A stretch of DNA of 64,000 nt from Caenibius tardaugens NBRC 16725 (GTDB lineage Bacteria > Pseudomonadota > Alphaproteobacteria > Sphingomonadales > Sphingomonadaceae): the NCBI RefSeq assembly GCF_003860345.1, contig NZ_CP034179.1, positions 1,906,001 to 1,970,000 on the forward strand, given 5' to 3'. The notes beneath the pieces are model-generated. The model searched no databases. It was not told the DNA's origin and saw nothing but the letters and a program-made list of their open reading frames with translations. Position 1 is the first letter of the stretch. Every line of letters begins with the position of its first letter. A program made the position numbers and the translations under genes. Below are positions 9,714 through 19,577 of this stretch, piece by piece.

Positions 9714-10508
9714 TTAATGGACGAAGCGGGCCACGACGTCGCGGTAGGAACGGCTCACTTTCACTTGCGCGCCGCTTTCCAGCACGAGGAAGCATTCGCC
9801 ATTGGTGTGCGGTTTGACCTGGCGCACCTGATCGAGATTGACGATCGTCGAACGATGGACGCGCTGGAACATGCGTGGATCGAGCCGCCGTTCGAGATCC
9901 TTCATCGTTTCGCGTAGGATCAGCGAATTGTCGCCGGTGTAGATGCACATGTAATCGCCGGCGGCCTCGATATGCTCGATCGAATCGACATCGACGCGGA
10001 AGATCTGGCCGCGATCCTTGACGTTGATCAGCTTTTCGTAGCGATTGGTGGTGTCTTCCTGTTCGGGCAGGCTGTCCACGGCATCGGGGGCGACTTCGGA
10101 CAACACGTTCTTTAGCTTTTCGGCTTCGTCGGCAGAACGTTTGTCGGCCATGCGCTGACGGACGCGTTCGATCGTATCGGCCAGTTTGTCCACGTCGACC
10201 GGCTTCATCAGGTAATTGACGGCATTTGCCTCGAACGCGCGAATGGCGTGTTCTTCATAGGCTGTGACGAAGACGAACAGCGGCGGTTCGATTTCCATCA
10301 CGCCTTTGACAACGGAAAAACCGTCAAAACCCGGCATCTGGATATCGAGGAAGACAAGATCCGGCTTTTCGGTCTTGATCTTGCGGATGGCTTCGCGGCC
10401 ATTCGAGCAGGTGTCGATGATTTCGACATCGGGGAAGGCTTCGAGGCGCAATTGCAGGCCCTGAATAGCCAGCTTTTCGTCATCGACGAGAATGGTGCGG
10501 ATTGTCAT
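9714..10508 (-). CDS. LytTR-family response regulator
   Basis: A 264-residue two-component regulator. An N-terminal receiver domain carries acidic residues (VDDE, 8-11), the phosphoacceptor Asp55 in LVFLDIQMPG, and Lys in YLMKPVDV. A linker follows, then a LytTR DNA-binding domain (about 160-264) with FQRVHRSTIVNLDQV. The start overlaps the stop of the upstream histidine kinase by four bases, so they form one operon and almost certainly a cognate pair. Regulated genes are unknown. Confidence 0.93.
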   Translation of the reverse strand: MTIRTILVDDEKLAIQGLQLRLEAFPDVEIIDTCSNGREAIRKIKTEKPDLVFLDIQMPGFDGFSVVKGVMEIEPPLFVFVTAYEEHAIRAFEANAVNYLMKPVDVDKLADTIERVRQRMADKRSADEAEKLKNVLSEVAPDAVDSLPEQEDTTNRYEKLINVKDRGQIFRVDVDSIEHIEAAGDYMCIYTGDNSLILRETMKDLERRLDPRMFQRVHRSTIVNLDQVRQVKPHTNGECFLVLESGAQVKVSRSYRDVVARFVH

Positions 10509-11698
10509 GCGTTGGTTCCGAGCGGTCGTTTGTCGGGAAGGGCGGCTGCGACAGCTGCTGTGGCAGGCTGGGGGACCGGTGCCGGTTCCAGCGCCTTGGC
10601 GGACTCATAGGGAATCTCGATAATAACGGTAAAACCTCCCTCAGGCGGGGTGCGAATTTCGAAACGATGTTCGTCACCATAAGCCTGCGTGAGTCGATCC
10701 CGGATATTGGGCAGGCCAACCCCGGTTGATTCCCCGGCGCCGGTAACGACGCCTGGATAAGTCGGGCGAAGCTCCCGATTTTGCAATCCCGGCCCGGTAT
10801 CGGAGACGGTAACCCGAAGCCTTTGGCCGACGAGTTGCGCTGAAATCGTGATTCTGGCCCCTTCTTCCTGAGGCGAAACCGCATATTTGATCGCATTTTC
10901 GACCAGTGGTTGCAGCAATAGCGACGGCAAAAGCGCGTCTTCTGCATCGTCCGCAATGCGGAACTCGGTGCGCAACCGTTCCTCGAAACGCATCAGTTCG
11001 ATATCGAGATAGAGCTTGAGAGCCTCCACTTCCTGTTGGACGGTAACCTTGCTCCCCGCTTCGTTGATCAGCGTGTGCCGCAGGAACGATGACAACCGCA
11101 TCAGCATGGCATTGGCCGGTTCGGTCTGCTTCAGCAGCACGAGCGTGGAGATGGAATTGAGTGTGTTGAACAGGAAGTGCGGATTCAGCTGATAGCGCAG
11201 CATGGCCAGCTGTGCGCTGGTCGCCTGCGCTTCGAGCCGCAGCATCTGATCGGCCTGTTCCTCGATCTGCACGTAGAAGTTGATCGCGTAATACAACGCC
11301 GACCATGCCCCCAGCAGAGTCAGGTCGATATAGAACACGCCCACGAACAACTGGGCGAAGCTGGCTTCGCTGTTGACCTGATAGAGGCTGATGACCCAGC
11401 CGTTGATAAAGGCCGAAACGCTCACCGCCCCGGCCAGGGCAATACCGGTCAGGCCCCAGGTCACCAGCGGGCGGCGATGGATCAACTGGCGGTAGATGAC
11501 CGAAAGCACGAGGCTGATCGAAAAGCCGGTAATCGTGGCGATCAGCACCAGCAGCAGGAACGAGAGCGGCTTTTCATTGGCCACTGTGGTCATGGCGCGC
11601 AGCACCATGGCCCCGCCCCAGCCAGCGATCTGCAAGTGCCAGAATGCGCGGTTCTTGTTGGCGAAGAAAGGTGTCGGACGAAGGGGCAGCACGGCCAT
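10505..11698 (-). CDS. LytS/YehU-type sensor histidine kinase
   Basis: A 397-residue inner-membrane kinase. The N-terminal ~145 residues contain four or more membrane segments. The His_kinase domain follows with LRYQLNPHFLFNTLNSIS (phosphorylated His at residue 174). The HATPase region shows PLVENAIKYAVSP (N box) and VSDTGPGLQN (G1 box). A Pro/Ala-rich tail ends the protein. It is coupled by overlap to the LytTR regulator downstream. The stimulus is not evident. Confidence 0.92.
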   Translation of the reverse strand: MAVLPLRPTPFFANKNRAFWHLQIAGWGGAMVLRAMTTVANEKPLSFLLLVLIATITGFSISLVLSVIYRQLIHRRPLVTWGLTGIALAGAVSVSAFINGWVISLYQVNSEASFAQLFVGVFYIDLTLLGAWSALYYAINFYVQIEEQADQMLRLEAQATSAQLAMLRYQLNPHFLFNTLNSISTLVLLKQTEPANAMLMRLSSFLRHTLINEAGSKVTVQQEVEALKLYLDIELMRFEERLRTEFRIADDAEDALLPSLLLQPLVENAIKYAVSPQEEGARITISAQLVGQRLRVTVSDTGPGLQNRELRPTYPGVVTGAGESTGVGLPNIRDRLTQAYGDEHRFEIRTPPEGGFTVIIEIPYESAKALEPAPVPQPATAAVAAALPDKRPLGTNA

Positions 11699-11796
11699 AA
11701 CCGAACCCTTTAGCCGATTTCGCGCATTACGTCAGACCTTTTGCACGTTCTGCCGGGTATATTCCGGCATCTGTGGCGTGATCGGCACGCCTGCTC

Positions 11797-12528
11797 TCAT
11801 TCTTCCTTTTTGCCCGCCAGCGCCTCGACCAGCACATCGCGGCTCACCGCACCGGAAAAGGCCTGTTCTCCGACCACCCAGCTTGGCGTGCCGTTGAACT
11901 GGAGCCGTTCGGCGATGGCCGTATTGCGGGCCAGTTCGGTTTCGACGGCCTTCGACGTTGCGATCTTTTCCGCGCGCGCCATATCCAGCCCTGCCTTCTG
12001 TGCGGCTGCGGTAATACTGGAAGGGGACGGCGGGCCCAGTTCGTACATGGCGTGATGGAACGCGGCATAGCGTCCCTGTTCAGCGGCGGCGAGCCCCATA
12101 CGGGCGGCGGCGGCGCTCTGTTCCGACAGGATCGGCAGTTCGCGGATCACGACTTTGACCTGCGGGTCGCTGGCGATCAGGGCATCCACTTCGGCAACGC
12201 TGTGGCGGCAGTAACTGCAGGCGAAATCGCTGAATTCGACCACGACTTTCGACCCGTTGGGATTGCCCAGCACAGCCCCGGGGAACGGTGCGGTCACTTG
12301 CGCGCGAATGGGGGCAAGCCGTGCCGCCACCTCGCGCGCCTGCAGGCGATTCATCGCTTCGGGTAGGATTTCCGGGTGGTCCAGAATATAGGCGCGCACG
12401 GTTGCTTCCGTGCCCGGTCGCGTCAATCCGGTCCAGGATGCGGCATAACCGCCCGCAAAGCCCAATACCACGGTGCCCAGCGCGAAGAAAATAATCCGGG
12501 CGACGCCGGTCTTGGATGGTTCAGCCAT
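11797..12528 (-). CDS. DsbA/thioredoxin-fold disulfide oxidoreductase, membrane anchored
   Basis: A 243-residue protein with an N-terminal signal anchor (RIIFFALGTVVLGFAGGYAAS) and a DsbA-like thioredoxin domain. The redox motif CSYC (104-107) sits in VVVEFSDFACSYCRHS, and the cis-Pro loop lies near NGTPSWVVG. It resembles the alphaproteobacterial DsbA/BdbD-type oxidoreductases (Com1-like) that form or isomerise periplasmic disulfides. Its start overlaps the stop of the upstream M48 protease gene by eight bases, indicating cotranscription. Confidence 0.88.
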   Translation of the reverse strand: MAEPSKTGVARIIFFALGTVVLGFAGGYAASWTGLTRPGTEATVRAYILDHPEILPEAMNRLQAREVAARLAPIRAQVTAPFPGAVLGNPNGSKVVVEFSDFACSYCRHSVAEVDALIASDPQVKVVIRELPILSEQSAAAARMGLAAAEQGRYAAFHHAMYELGPPSPSSITAAAQKAGLDMARAEKIATSKAVETELARNTAIAERLQFNGTPSWVVGEQAFSGAVSRDVLVEALAGKKEE

Positions 12529-13918
12529 TGCCCTCTGGTTCGCTCTTCTTCTTTTTCTTCTTCTTGTTCTTATCCATCTCGGCGCGCGCCTGCATGGTGA
12601 TATCCTGCGCGCGCAACCAGTCCGGTGAACCGACTGGCAGACCGGTAAACGCAGCTTGCGCGTTCTGCAACGCTTCGGGGAAACGGCGTTCCATCACCTG
12701 CTGTTCGGCACTGGCCAGCCGGGCGCGGGGCATGTCGCCTTGCGCGGCATAGACTACGCCCAGCTGATACCACGCAAACGGGCTTTCCCGATCGCGGGTG
12801 ACCGCCGCCTTGAGCACGCGTTCGGCTTCGGGGTAGTTCGCCGGGTCTTCCGTGGCGATCAGCGCGTGGCCGAAGATCGTTGCGATCAGCGGGTTGTTGC
12901 CGGTCAGCCGGTTGGCTTGCCGCAAGGCGGGCAAGGCCTGGCCCGGACGGCCCGATTCCAGCAGGATCTGACCTTCCAGTTCGAGGAAGTAGGGATTGTT
13001 CGGTTCTGCCGCGATCAGCGCGGCGGTTTCCACCAGCGCTTTGTTGATCAGCGCATCCTTGTGATAGGCATAGGCGCGCGCGTAATGCGCCGGGATGCTG
13101 TTATCCGTGGGGGGATAGACGCTCAGCGTCTTGGCCGGTTCGGCAAGATAGCCATAGAGCTTGGCCCGCACGCGTGTGAACCGTTCCTGCAGCGCGGGGT
13201 CAGTGGCCTTCGTCCACGCCGGGTCTTTTTCATAGGTTTCGCGCAGATTGGCGATGCGATCGCCGGTCAGGGGGTGCGTGCGGCTGAAACCGGCTTCGTC
13301 GCTCTGGCTGTAGCCGTAGCGAAATTCCTGGTTTTGCAGCTTCTTGAAGAATTCGAGCGATCCGCGCCCGGAAATGCCGGCTTTCGAGAGATATTCCGCA
13401 CCAGCCGCGTCCGCCGAGGATTCCTGCGTGCGGGTGAAGGACAGAAATTTGCCCATTGCGGCCTGTTGCCCTGCGGCGAGGACGCCCATCGCGGCATCCG
13501 GCGCCCCGGCGGCGGCTGCGGCCAGCCCCAGCAACAGCGAAAGGATGGTGATGTTGGTGGCCGCTTTTGCGCCTTCGTCGAACCGGATGATGTGCCCGCC
13601 GGTGACATGGCCCAGTTCGTGGGCAATCACGCCCTGCACTTCGCCCGCATCGGTCGCCGCGTTGATCAGCCCGCTATGAATATAGACCGCCTGACCACCG
13701 GCGACGAAGGCGTTGATCGACGGATCATTGATCATGATGACCTCGACATTGCCCTTTTCCAGTCCGGCGGCTTTGACCAGAGGGGCGCTCATCTCCTGAA
13801 GCAAGGCTTCGGTTTCGGCGTCGCGCAGGATGGATTGCGCAGCCGCCTGTTGCACGGACAGCGTCACGGCAGCGGCAATCGCCAAAAGGCGGGGGAGCAG
13901 TCGGGCAGGCATGCGCAT
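12521..13918 (-). CDS. M48 family metalloprotease with TPR-like C-terminus (BepA/YfgC-like)
   Basis: A 465-residue periplasmic protease. A signal peptide (to about AAAQS, residues 25-29) is followed by an M48 domain with the zinc motif HELGH (100-104) and the downstream ESSADAAGAEYL segment that supplies the third ligand. The C-terminal half is helical with TPR-like repeats, as in BepA, which works on outer-membrane protein quality control. Odd feature: the C-terminus carries a run of seven lysines (KNKKKKKKKSEPEGNG). It is followed by, and overlaps, the DsbA-like gene, a sensible pairing for envelope protein folding. Confidence 0.88.
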   Translation of the reverse strand: MRMPARLLPRLLAIAAAVTLSVQQAAAQSILRDAETEALLQEMSAPLVKAAGLEKGNVEVIMINDPSINAFVAGGQAVYIHSGLINAATDAGEVQGVIAHELGHVTGGHIIRFDEGAKAATNITILSLLLGLAAAAAGAPDAAMGVLAAGQQAAMGKFLSFTRTQESSADAAGAEYLSKAGISGRGSLEFFKKLQNQEFRYGYSQSDEAGFSRTHPLTGDRIANLRETYEKDPAWTKATDPALQERFTRVRAKLYGYLAEPAKTLSVYPPTDNSIPAHYARAYAYHKDALINKALVETAALIAAEPNNPYFLELEGQILLESGRPGQALPALRQANRLTGNNPLIATIFGHALIATEDPANYPEAERVLKAAVTRDRESPFAWYQLGVVYAAQGDMPRARLASAEQQVMERRFPEALQNAQAAFTGLPVGSPDWLRAQDITMQARAEMDKNKKKKKKKSEPEGNG

Positions 13919-14012
13919 CGCTACCCTTGCTAGCGCGTTTGCTGCTGAACGGGAAATGAAGATACCCGAAACGGCGATTATTCGGGCCCGATGCGCCGAT
14001 CAGATGACCGGA

Positions 14013-15620
14013 TTATTCGACAAGCTTGCGCCCCGCGCGTTCAAGCAGGGCAATATCTTCCGGCACTTCGCCGAGGATAATGATCTCTCCGGTTTCCAAG
14101 CGGCGCACCATGATCAGGGCGAACTCGCTGCCGTCCGGTTCGATGGCCTCAAAGGCAATCGGTTCGAGCGCGCGCAGCTTCTGAACGAGCTTTTCCTGCG
14201 CAGTTTCCCCGTCGCCTTTGCCGCTTTCCGCGCGGCGTAGGTTGCGTTCGGTGGCCACCACGGCCTTTAGCCCGCCCTTGGCGGTGGAAAGGAAGGCGCC
14301 CAGTTCTCCGCGGGCAAGCCCCAGCCGGTGCCCATGGCTCAACGCCGTGGCATATTCCGTGAGACGGGTTTTGTCGTAGTCCGCGCCGAATACCAGTTTC
14401 ACAACCGGTGTCATCGGTGCGCGGTCCTGTATCGTCAGGCCAGATTCCGCTGCCAGTTCGGCGAATTCTGCCGGAGCTTCGGTTGCGGCCAGCGAAAAGT
14501 CGTAGGCCTTGCCAATTGCGGCATAGAGCGCATGGCGTGTGCGATCTTCGCTGTTGCGCGCGGTTTCGGCCATTTGCCGCGCGGTCGCCAGCCAATCGCC
14601 CAGGCCCATATCGGTTTCATCGACTTCGGCGAAAGCGGCCCGACTTTCCTCGATGCCCTGATGGGCGTCGTCCGAATGGCTGTCTAGCAGTGCATCGACT
14701 GGCCCCGCTGATGGTGTCTGGCGATAACTGAAGGGGCCTTCATCGCCATAATAGCTATGCTCGTCCTCCTCATCGGAGTCGAGCAGCACGCTGTTGGCGA
14801 GCCGCGCCATCTCGCTGTCTTGCGGACCCGGTTCGCGCAGGCCCTTGGGCATAAGCATATCAGCCAGCGATGCAAATCCGTCGCTGCGGGGCTTTACACT
14901 CTGGCCGAATGACGGTTCCGGGAGGCCCTCGTGATAGGCGTCTTCATCGTCATCATCATCCAGCGGTGTGCCAAGATCGAGAATGTCGTCATCCGCAATG
15001 AGCGGGCGACTTTCGCTGCCATCCATCCCTTCTGCGGCCGGGCCATCGGCCCAGTCCGTCAGCGGCGCTTCGGCAACCAGAGGCAGAACGGCTGCATTAT
15101 CGACATCAAGCGCCTGATCGATCTCCAGCAGCAGTTCGTCTGTCGCCAGAGAATCAGCCAGTTCTTTCCAGTTGATAACGCCGTAGATGAAATCGATCGT
15201 GTCGTTGTCACTGGAAAACGGCAGCAGAATCCCGCGATATAGGATCGTTATGCCGCGCTGGTTGATAAATTCCGCCTCGAAGCCGATGGGGGCCTGATTG
15301 GCGAGAATCTGCATGTAATGGTCGGTAATGCGCGAGAGGAGCGACCGGCTGGGGACATCGGACAGGCGCTCTATCTCGGCATCGGCACCGCATTCGCGGG
15401 CCAGTTCGCTGCCGAGAAATACGATGCCGGGGTTTTCTATGCCCGAGGTGAAATCGAGCAATACGCCGAACGGACCGAAATCGCCCAGGTTTTCCGGTCG
15501 GAGATCTTCAACCGGCGGGAAATTACGGTCGCCAAGAAGGCTTGCCCAGTGATTGTAGGCGCGCACTTGCATGCGGCGTTCGTCTTGCCCGATCGAAGCG
15601 GGCGGTGCTTCGCCGCTCAT
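14013..15620 (-). CDS. PAS_5-type PAS domain protein with long acidic linker
   Basis: A 535-residue protein. The N-terminal part (about 15-175: YNHWASLLGDRNFPP, DFGPFGVLLDF, RGILLPFSSDNDTIDFIYGVINW) matches the PAS_5 family common in alphaproteobacteria. The middle is very acidic (DDDDDEDAYHEG, DSDEEDEHSYYGDEG) and probably disordered. The C-terminal ~190 residues are helical and unassigned. No kinase, cyclase or DNA-binding domain is visible, so it may act by protein-protein contact. It is transcribed alone. Confidence 0.7.
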   Translation of the reverse strand: MSGEAPPASIGQDERRMQVRAYNHWASLLGDRNFPPVEDLRPENLGDFGPFGVLLDFTSGIENPGIVFLGSELARECGADAEIERLSDVPSRSLLSRITDHYMQILANQAPIGFEAEFINQRGITILYRGILLPFSSDNDTIDFIYGVINWKELADSLATDELLLEIDQALDVDNAAVLPLVAEAPLTDWADGPAAEGMDGSESRPLIADDDILDLGTPLDDDDDEDAYHEGLPEPSFGQSVKPRSDGFASLADMLMPKGLREPGPQDSEMARLANSVLLDSDEEDEHSYYGDEGPFSYRQTPSAGPVDALLDSHSDDAHQGIEESRAAFAEVDETDMGLGDWLATARQMAETARNSEDRTRHALYAAIGKAYDFSLAATEAPAEFAELAAESGLTIQDRAPMTPVVKLVFGADYDKTRLTEYATALSHGHRLGLARGELGAFLSTAKGGLKAVVATERNLRRAESGKGDGETAQEKLVQKLRALEPIAFEAIEPDGSEFALIMVRRLETGEIIILGEVPEDIALLERAGRKLVE

Positions 15621-15844
15621 ATCGTCCTCCGCCAGGCCATAGTCCTGCGTCCCGATGTCGGGGCCGTCTGCGAAGTGTCCCTCAAACTGTCCATCGTGGC
15701 AAAGTCCCCGCGTTCATTCGTCGGGTACATTCATGCCGTGGCATGGTAAATTATTCGTAAAAAGAGGTCGGGATGCCCGTAGTTTTGTGCACCTGACGCC
15801 TGGGAACATGGGCCGGAAGCCGACCGCGCGGTGGCGGCGCGGTG

Positions 15845-16411
15845 TCAATTGCCTTGGGGTAGCGCTGCCAGACCGGGATCGGCGGAGAGTACGGCACGGC
15901 GCAGCGCGGTGCGGGCAAGGCGTTCCACTTCCACCTTGCGGCGCGCGGCGGCCAGAGCGAGCGAGGGGGCCGGGCGCAGGATTTCCGCATCATACCCATC
16001 GGCCACGATCACGCCGCAGCGTTCGGGAAGGAATTCCGGCTGTTCGAGGCAGGACCGATCGAGATGCGGCGGCAGTCCCCAGAAAAACCGGTCGCAGAAA
16101 TCGAGATAATCCGGCCATTTCGCATCGCCCAGCAGGTCCGCGCGGGCGACCTTGATTTCGACGATCACAATCCGGCCTTTTTCGTCCAGTCCCATAAGAT
16201 CGGCGCGCCTGCCATTGCGCAGGGGCATTTCCGGCAGGCACCAGATGTTGTTGCGGGCGAACAGCCGGGCGATTCCCCGAGCTACGGCGCGGGCCTCCCG
16301 TTCTTGCGCCGGCAGTTCGTGTGCCGATCGTTTTTGGGTTTGTTCTGCATCAGCCAGATTGCCGGATGCATCAGAGGCCGGTGATTCGATCATCCCGGAA
16401 GTAGAGAACAT
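15845..16411 (-). CDS. MmcB family DNA repair protein
   Basis: A 188-residue protein of the MmcB family (PF06319 type), linked in Caulobacter to DNA-damage-induced mutagenesis. The nuclease-like core shows PEMPLRNGRRADLMGLDE followed by RIVIVEIKVARADLLGDAKW, resembling a PD-(D/E)xK Asp plus EIK arrangement. The ATG at 16411 has GGAG upstream; an in-frame ATG at 16393 is an alternative. It is the last clearly core chromosomal gene before the tRNA-Arg locus. Confidence 0.88.
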   Translation of the reverse strand: MFSTSGMIESPASDASGNLADAEQTQKRSAHELPAQEREARAVARGIARLFARNNIWCLPEMPLRNGRRADLMGLDEKGRIVIVEIKVARADLLGDAKWPDYLDFCDRFFWGLPPHLDRSCLEQPEFLPERCGVIVADGYDAEILRPAPSLALAAARRKVEVERLARTALRRAVLSADPGLAALPQGN

Positions 16412-16557
16412 ATAGAGAACTCCGTCAAGCCGGGCATGGCGATACGGCCTTGATGGTGAGCCCCGCCTGGCGGGAAATCGGGCAAAGACCGGCTCGTTGT
16501 GCAATTCTTGTAAAAGCGCTGGCATGCCACCGCACACGCTGCTAACTGCCCCTCCAC

Positions 16558-16626
16558 GCACCCGTAGCTCAGCTGGATAGAGTACTGCCCTCCGAAGGCA
16601 GAAGTCAAGCTGATTCTGGGGTGCCG
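16558..16626 (+). pseudogene. Broken tRNA-Arg(CCG) gene (5' two thirds only)
   Basis: From 16558 the sequence reads as a standard tRNA-Arg: acceptor strand GCACCCG, D arm, a perfect anticodon stem CTGCC/GGCAG with loop CTCCGAA (anticodon CCG, 16592-16594), and variable loop AAGTC. After about 16607 the T arm is absent: there is no TTCGA loop and only about 11 bases before a GGGGTGC that nearly complements the acceptor. Either integration cut the gene or its 3' half has decayed. It is not expected to give a functional tRNA. Confidence 0.75.
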
Positions 16627-16671
16627 GAAGACGAAAAAAGAGTTTAAGAAACAAGATTTTAGACCGAATAT

Positions 16672-16991
<320 letters not shown>

Positions 16992-17258
16992 TGTATCCAG
17001 CTGGCATAGCGGATTCGCCATTAGGGGGATGTGCGCCTCCCTAGGGGACCGCCGCTCTATCTCCGCTCCGCTCCGACCGAACCCCGTAGCGGGTTTCGTC
17101 CGATTCCGGTGACGATCGGACTGGCGACAGGGCGTAGTCCCGCCTTTCCGTAAATCCGTATCCCCGGATTTGCGCTTTTCCGCATCTGCGGAGATCGGGC
17201 CTCGTCGTTCGCCCAGGCTCACAGGCCCGATCGCGCCGGTTTGTCGTTGCACTCCGAT

Positions 17259-17434
17259 ATGGGGTGGGCGTCGCTTCCCTTTAGGCCCGCCGCGCCGGGC
17301 TGCAACGCGCATGGCGCGTCTTCCTCTTCGTTCCAGCCCTGCGGGTGCTGTCCGGCTCTGCCGGCGGTCCCTCCAGTCGCTCTTTCGCCGCCCACCCCAT
17401 TCCGGGGTGCGTGTGGTTTTGAAGGAGAAGTGAG
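17259..17434 (+). promoter_or_regulatory. Structured 5' leader of the parB-like gene
   Basis: ATGGGGTGGGCG at 17259-17270 is perfectly complementary to CGCCCACCCCAT at 17389-17400. This would close a domain of about 140 bases directly upstream of the start codon. Inside lies TTCCAGCCCTGCGGGTGC followed by a GC hairpin (CCGGC-TCTG-CCGG), a motif shared with the leader of the DUF736 gene at 20245. It ends in a strong ribosome-binding site (GAAGGAGAAG) before ATG 17435. It could be a cis-regulatory RNA or protein-binding leader. Confidence 0.55.
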
Positions 17435-19495
17435 ATGAACGCTGTAACCGAAACCATCGCCGCGCAGTCCGTTACGGGCGTTGAAATCTTTGTCCCGCTG
17501 AACAAGCTGAAAAAGTCCCCGCGCAATGCCCGCAAGGTGCCGCATGGCGAGGCCGCGATCGAGGCGCTGGCCGCATCGATCCATCACAAGGGGCTGATCC
17601 AGAACCTCGTCATTGAACCCGAGTTGAAGGCGGATGGCCCACCGACCGGCTTCTATTTCGTCACCGCTGGCGAAGGTCGCAGGCTGGCGCAGTTACTGCG
17701 CGTGAAGCGCAAACAGATCAGGAAGACCGAGCCCGTGCGCTGCTGGCTCGATACGAGCAACGACCCGTCTGAAATCAGTCTGGACGAAAACATCACCCGC
17801 ACCAATATGCACCCCGCCGACCAGTTCGAGCGCTTCCATGAGCTATCGACCAATCGTGGCTGGGGTGCGGAAGAGATCGGGGCGCGGTTTGGCGTATCTC
17901 CCGAAGTGGTGAAGCGGCGGCTTCGCCTTGGCGCGATCAGTCCGAAGCTGATGGATATCTACCGGCAGGACGGTTTGACGCTCGACCAGTTGGCAGCCTT
18001 CGCCATCACCGATGACCATGCCCGGCAGGAACAGGTGTTCGAGAACCTGTCCTACAACAAGGAACCGTGGATCATCCGGCGCGACCTTACCGCCAGCCAT
18101 GTGCCTGCCGATGACCGACGTGCGCTGTTCATCGGAGCCGAAGCCTATACCGAAGAGGGTGGCCATATCATCCGCGACCTCTTCACCGAAGACGATGGCG
18201 GCTACTTCGAGGATGCGGGCCTGCTGGACCTGCTGGTAACGGAGAAGCTGCGCGAGATGGCGACCGGCGTTCTGGCCGAGGGCTGGAAATGGGCCGAGAC
18301 GTCCACCGACTTCCCGCACGATCATGGCATGCGCCGTTATTATCCGCAGGGTGTTGCCCTGTCCGATGCCGATAAGGATCGGCTGGTTGATGCCACGGCG
18401 GAATATGACAGCCTGATGCAGGGCTATGATGCCTATGAGGACATGCCCGGGGACGTGGTGGCGAAGGTCAAGGCGCTGGACGCCGAGATCGATGCCATCG
18501 AGCAGAAGCAATATGCCTATGATCCCGAGGTCATTGCCCGTGGCGGTGTGTTCGTCTGTCTCGGATCGAATGGGGCCGCACGGATTGAGCGCGGGTTCGT
18601 GAAAGCCGAGGACGAGCCGCAGCCGGAACCGGACAACGAACTTGCGGCAGATGACGAGGCAGAAACCATCGAAGCCGGCGAGGATCGGGACGATGCGGAG
18701 GACAGCGAGGACGAGGAAACCGATAGCGGCAAGCCCTTGTCGGATGCTCTTGTCCGCGACCTGACCGCACATCGCACGTTGGGCCTTCGTCTTGCGCTGG
18801 GCGAACAGCCGGACATCGCCATGATCGCACTGACCGATGCGCTGGTGTCGGACCTGTTCTATCATGGACAGGGCAAGTCTTGCTTTGAGCTTCGCGTGAG
18901 CAGCGAGCCGCTTGGCAGCCATGCCGATGGCATTGGTGACACCGCCGCCGCCGAAGCACTGGACGCACGGCATGACGCATGGGGCGCACAGCTTCCCGCC
19001 GATGCGGATGACCTCTGGACCTTCATCACTGCGATGGACAGCCAAAGCCGCAACGAATTGCTGGCGCATTGCGTGTCGCTCACCGTCAATGCGGTGAAAC
19101 TGCCATGGGAACGGTCGATGAACCGGATTGCTGCGGCAGGTGTTCTGGCACAGGCCGTGGACCTCGACATGACCCGGCACTGGACGCCGACGGCGCGCAG
19201 TTACTTTGGGCGCGTGACCAAGGCGCAGATTGGCATGGCTGTGCGTGAAGCCGTATCGCAGGAAGCCGCCGAGCGTATCGCTCCGATGAAGAAGGTGGAT
19301 ATGGCCGGGGAAGCCGAACAGCTTGTTACCGGAACGGGATGGCTGCCTGCCTTGCTGCGCACGGCGGCCAGCAGCGCCGAACCAGAAGCGGTGGCGGATA
19401 TGGAGGCCGGGACGGATGAACCGCTGTCCGACCCGCAGACTCCCAATATCGAAGGAGACAGCGGCGAAGACGCTTATGCCATAGCGGCGGAATAA
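17435..19495 (+). CDS. Large ParB/RepB/Spo0J family partition-like protein
   Basis: A 686-residue protein at the left of the ICE backbone. A ParB N-terminal nuclease-like domain spans about 16-115 (VPLNKLKKSPRNARKV, GEGRRL, DENITRTNMHPADQF). A helix-turn-helix follows at about 135-170 (GAEEIGARFGVSPEVVKRRLRLG). The long C-terminal half contains a very acidic stretch (DDAEDSEDEETDSG). Such long ParB-like proteins are typical of plasmids and ICEs in sphingomonads and are usually not coupled to parA; here parA is 19 kb away. The role may be partition or maintenance, or gene control. It has a strong Shine-Dalgarno and is followed by a terminator. Confidence 0.88.
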   Translation: MNAVTETIAAQSVTGVEIFVPLNKLKKSPRNARKVPHGEAAIEALAASIHHKGLIQNLVIEPELKADGPPTGFYFVTAGEGRRLAQLLRVKRKQIRKTEPVRCWLDTSNDPSEISLDENITRTNMHPADQFERFHELSTNRGWGAEEIGARFGVSPEVVKRRLRLGAISPKLMDIYRQDGLTLDQLAAFAITDDHARQEQVFENLSYNKEPWIIRRDLTASHVPADDRRALFIGAEAYTEEGGHIIRDLFTEDDGGYFEDAGLLDLLVTEKLREMATGVLAEGWKWAETSTDFPHDHGMRRYYPQGVALSDADKDRLVDATAEYDSLMQGYDAYEDMPGDVVAKVKALDAEIDAIEQKQYAYDPEVIARGGVFVCLGSNGAARIERGFVKAEDEPQPEPDNELAADDEAETIEAGEDRDDAEDSEDEETDSGKPLSDALVRDLTAHRTLGLRLALGEQPDIAMIALTDALVSDLFYHGQGKSCFELRVSSEPLGSHADGIGDTAAAEALDARHDAWGAQLPADADDLWTFITAMDSQSRNELLAHCVSLTVNAVKLPWERSMNRIAAAGVLAQAVDLDMTRHWTPTARSYFGRVTKAQIGMAVREAVSQEAAERIAPMKKVDMAGEAEQLVTGTGWLPALLRTAASSAEPEAVADMEAGTDEPLSDPQTPNIEGDSGEDAYAIAAE

Positions 19496-19503
19496 ACCGG
19501 AGG

Positions 19504-19532
19504 CCGGGGCTGCATTATGCGGCCCCGGTTTT
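19504..19532 (+). terminator. Rho-independent terminator of the parB-like gene
   Basis: The CCGGGGC (19504-19510) / GCCCCGG (19522-19528) stem, extended by flanking GC, is followed by TTTT, nine bases after the stop codon. Confidence 0.8.
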
Positions 19533-19554
19533 CTCTATATCCGGCAAAAAACGC

Positions 19555-19577
19555 GGCCGCGCCCGAGAGGCGCGGCC
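19555..19577. repeat. Perfect GC hairpin after the parB terminator
   Basis: GGCCGCGCC-CGAGA-GGCGCGGCC is a nine-base-pair perfect stem with no T-run. A closely similar hairpin built on GCGGCCGCGC follows the DUF932 terminator at 35169, so this is a recurring ICE element, not a chance palindrome. Confidence 0.6.
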
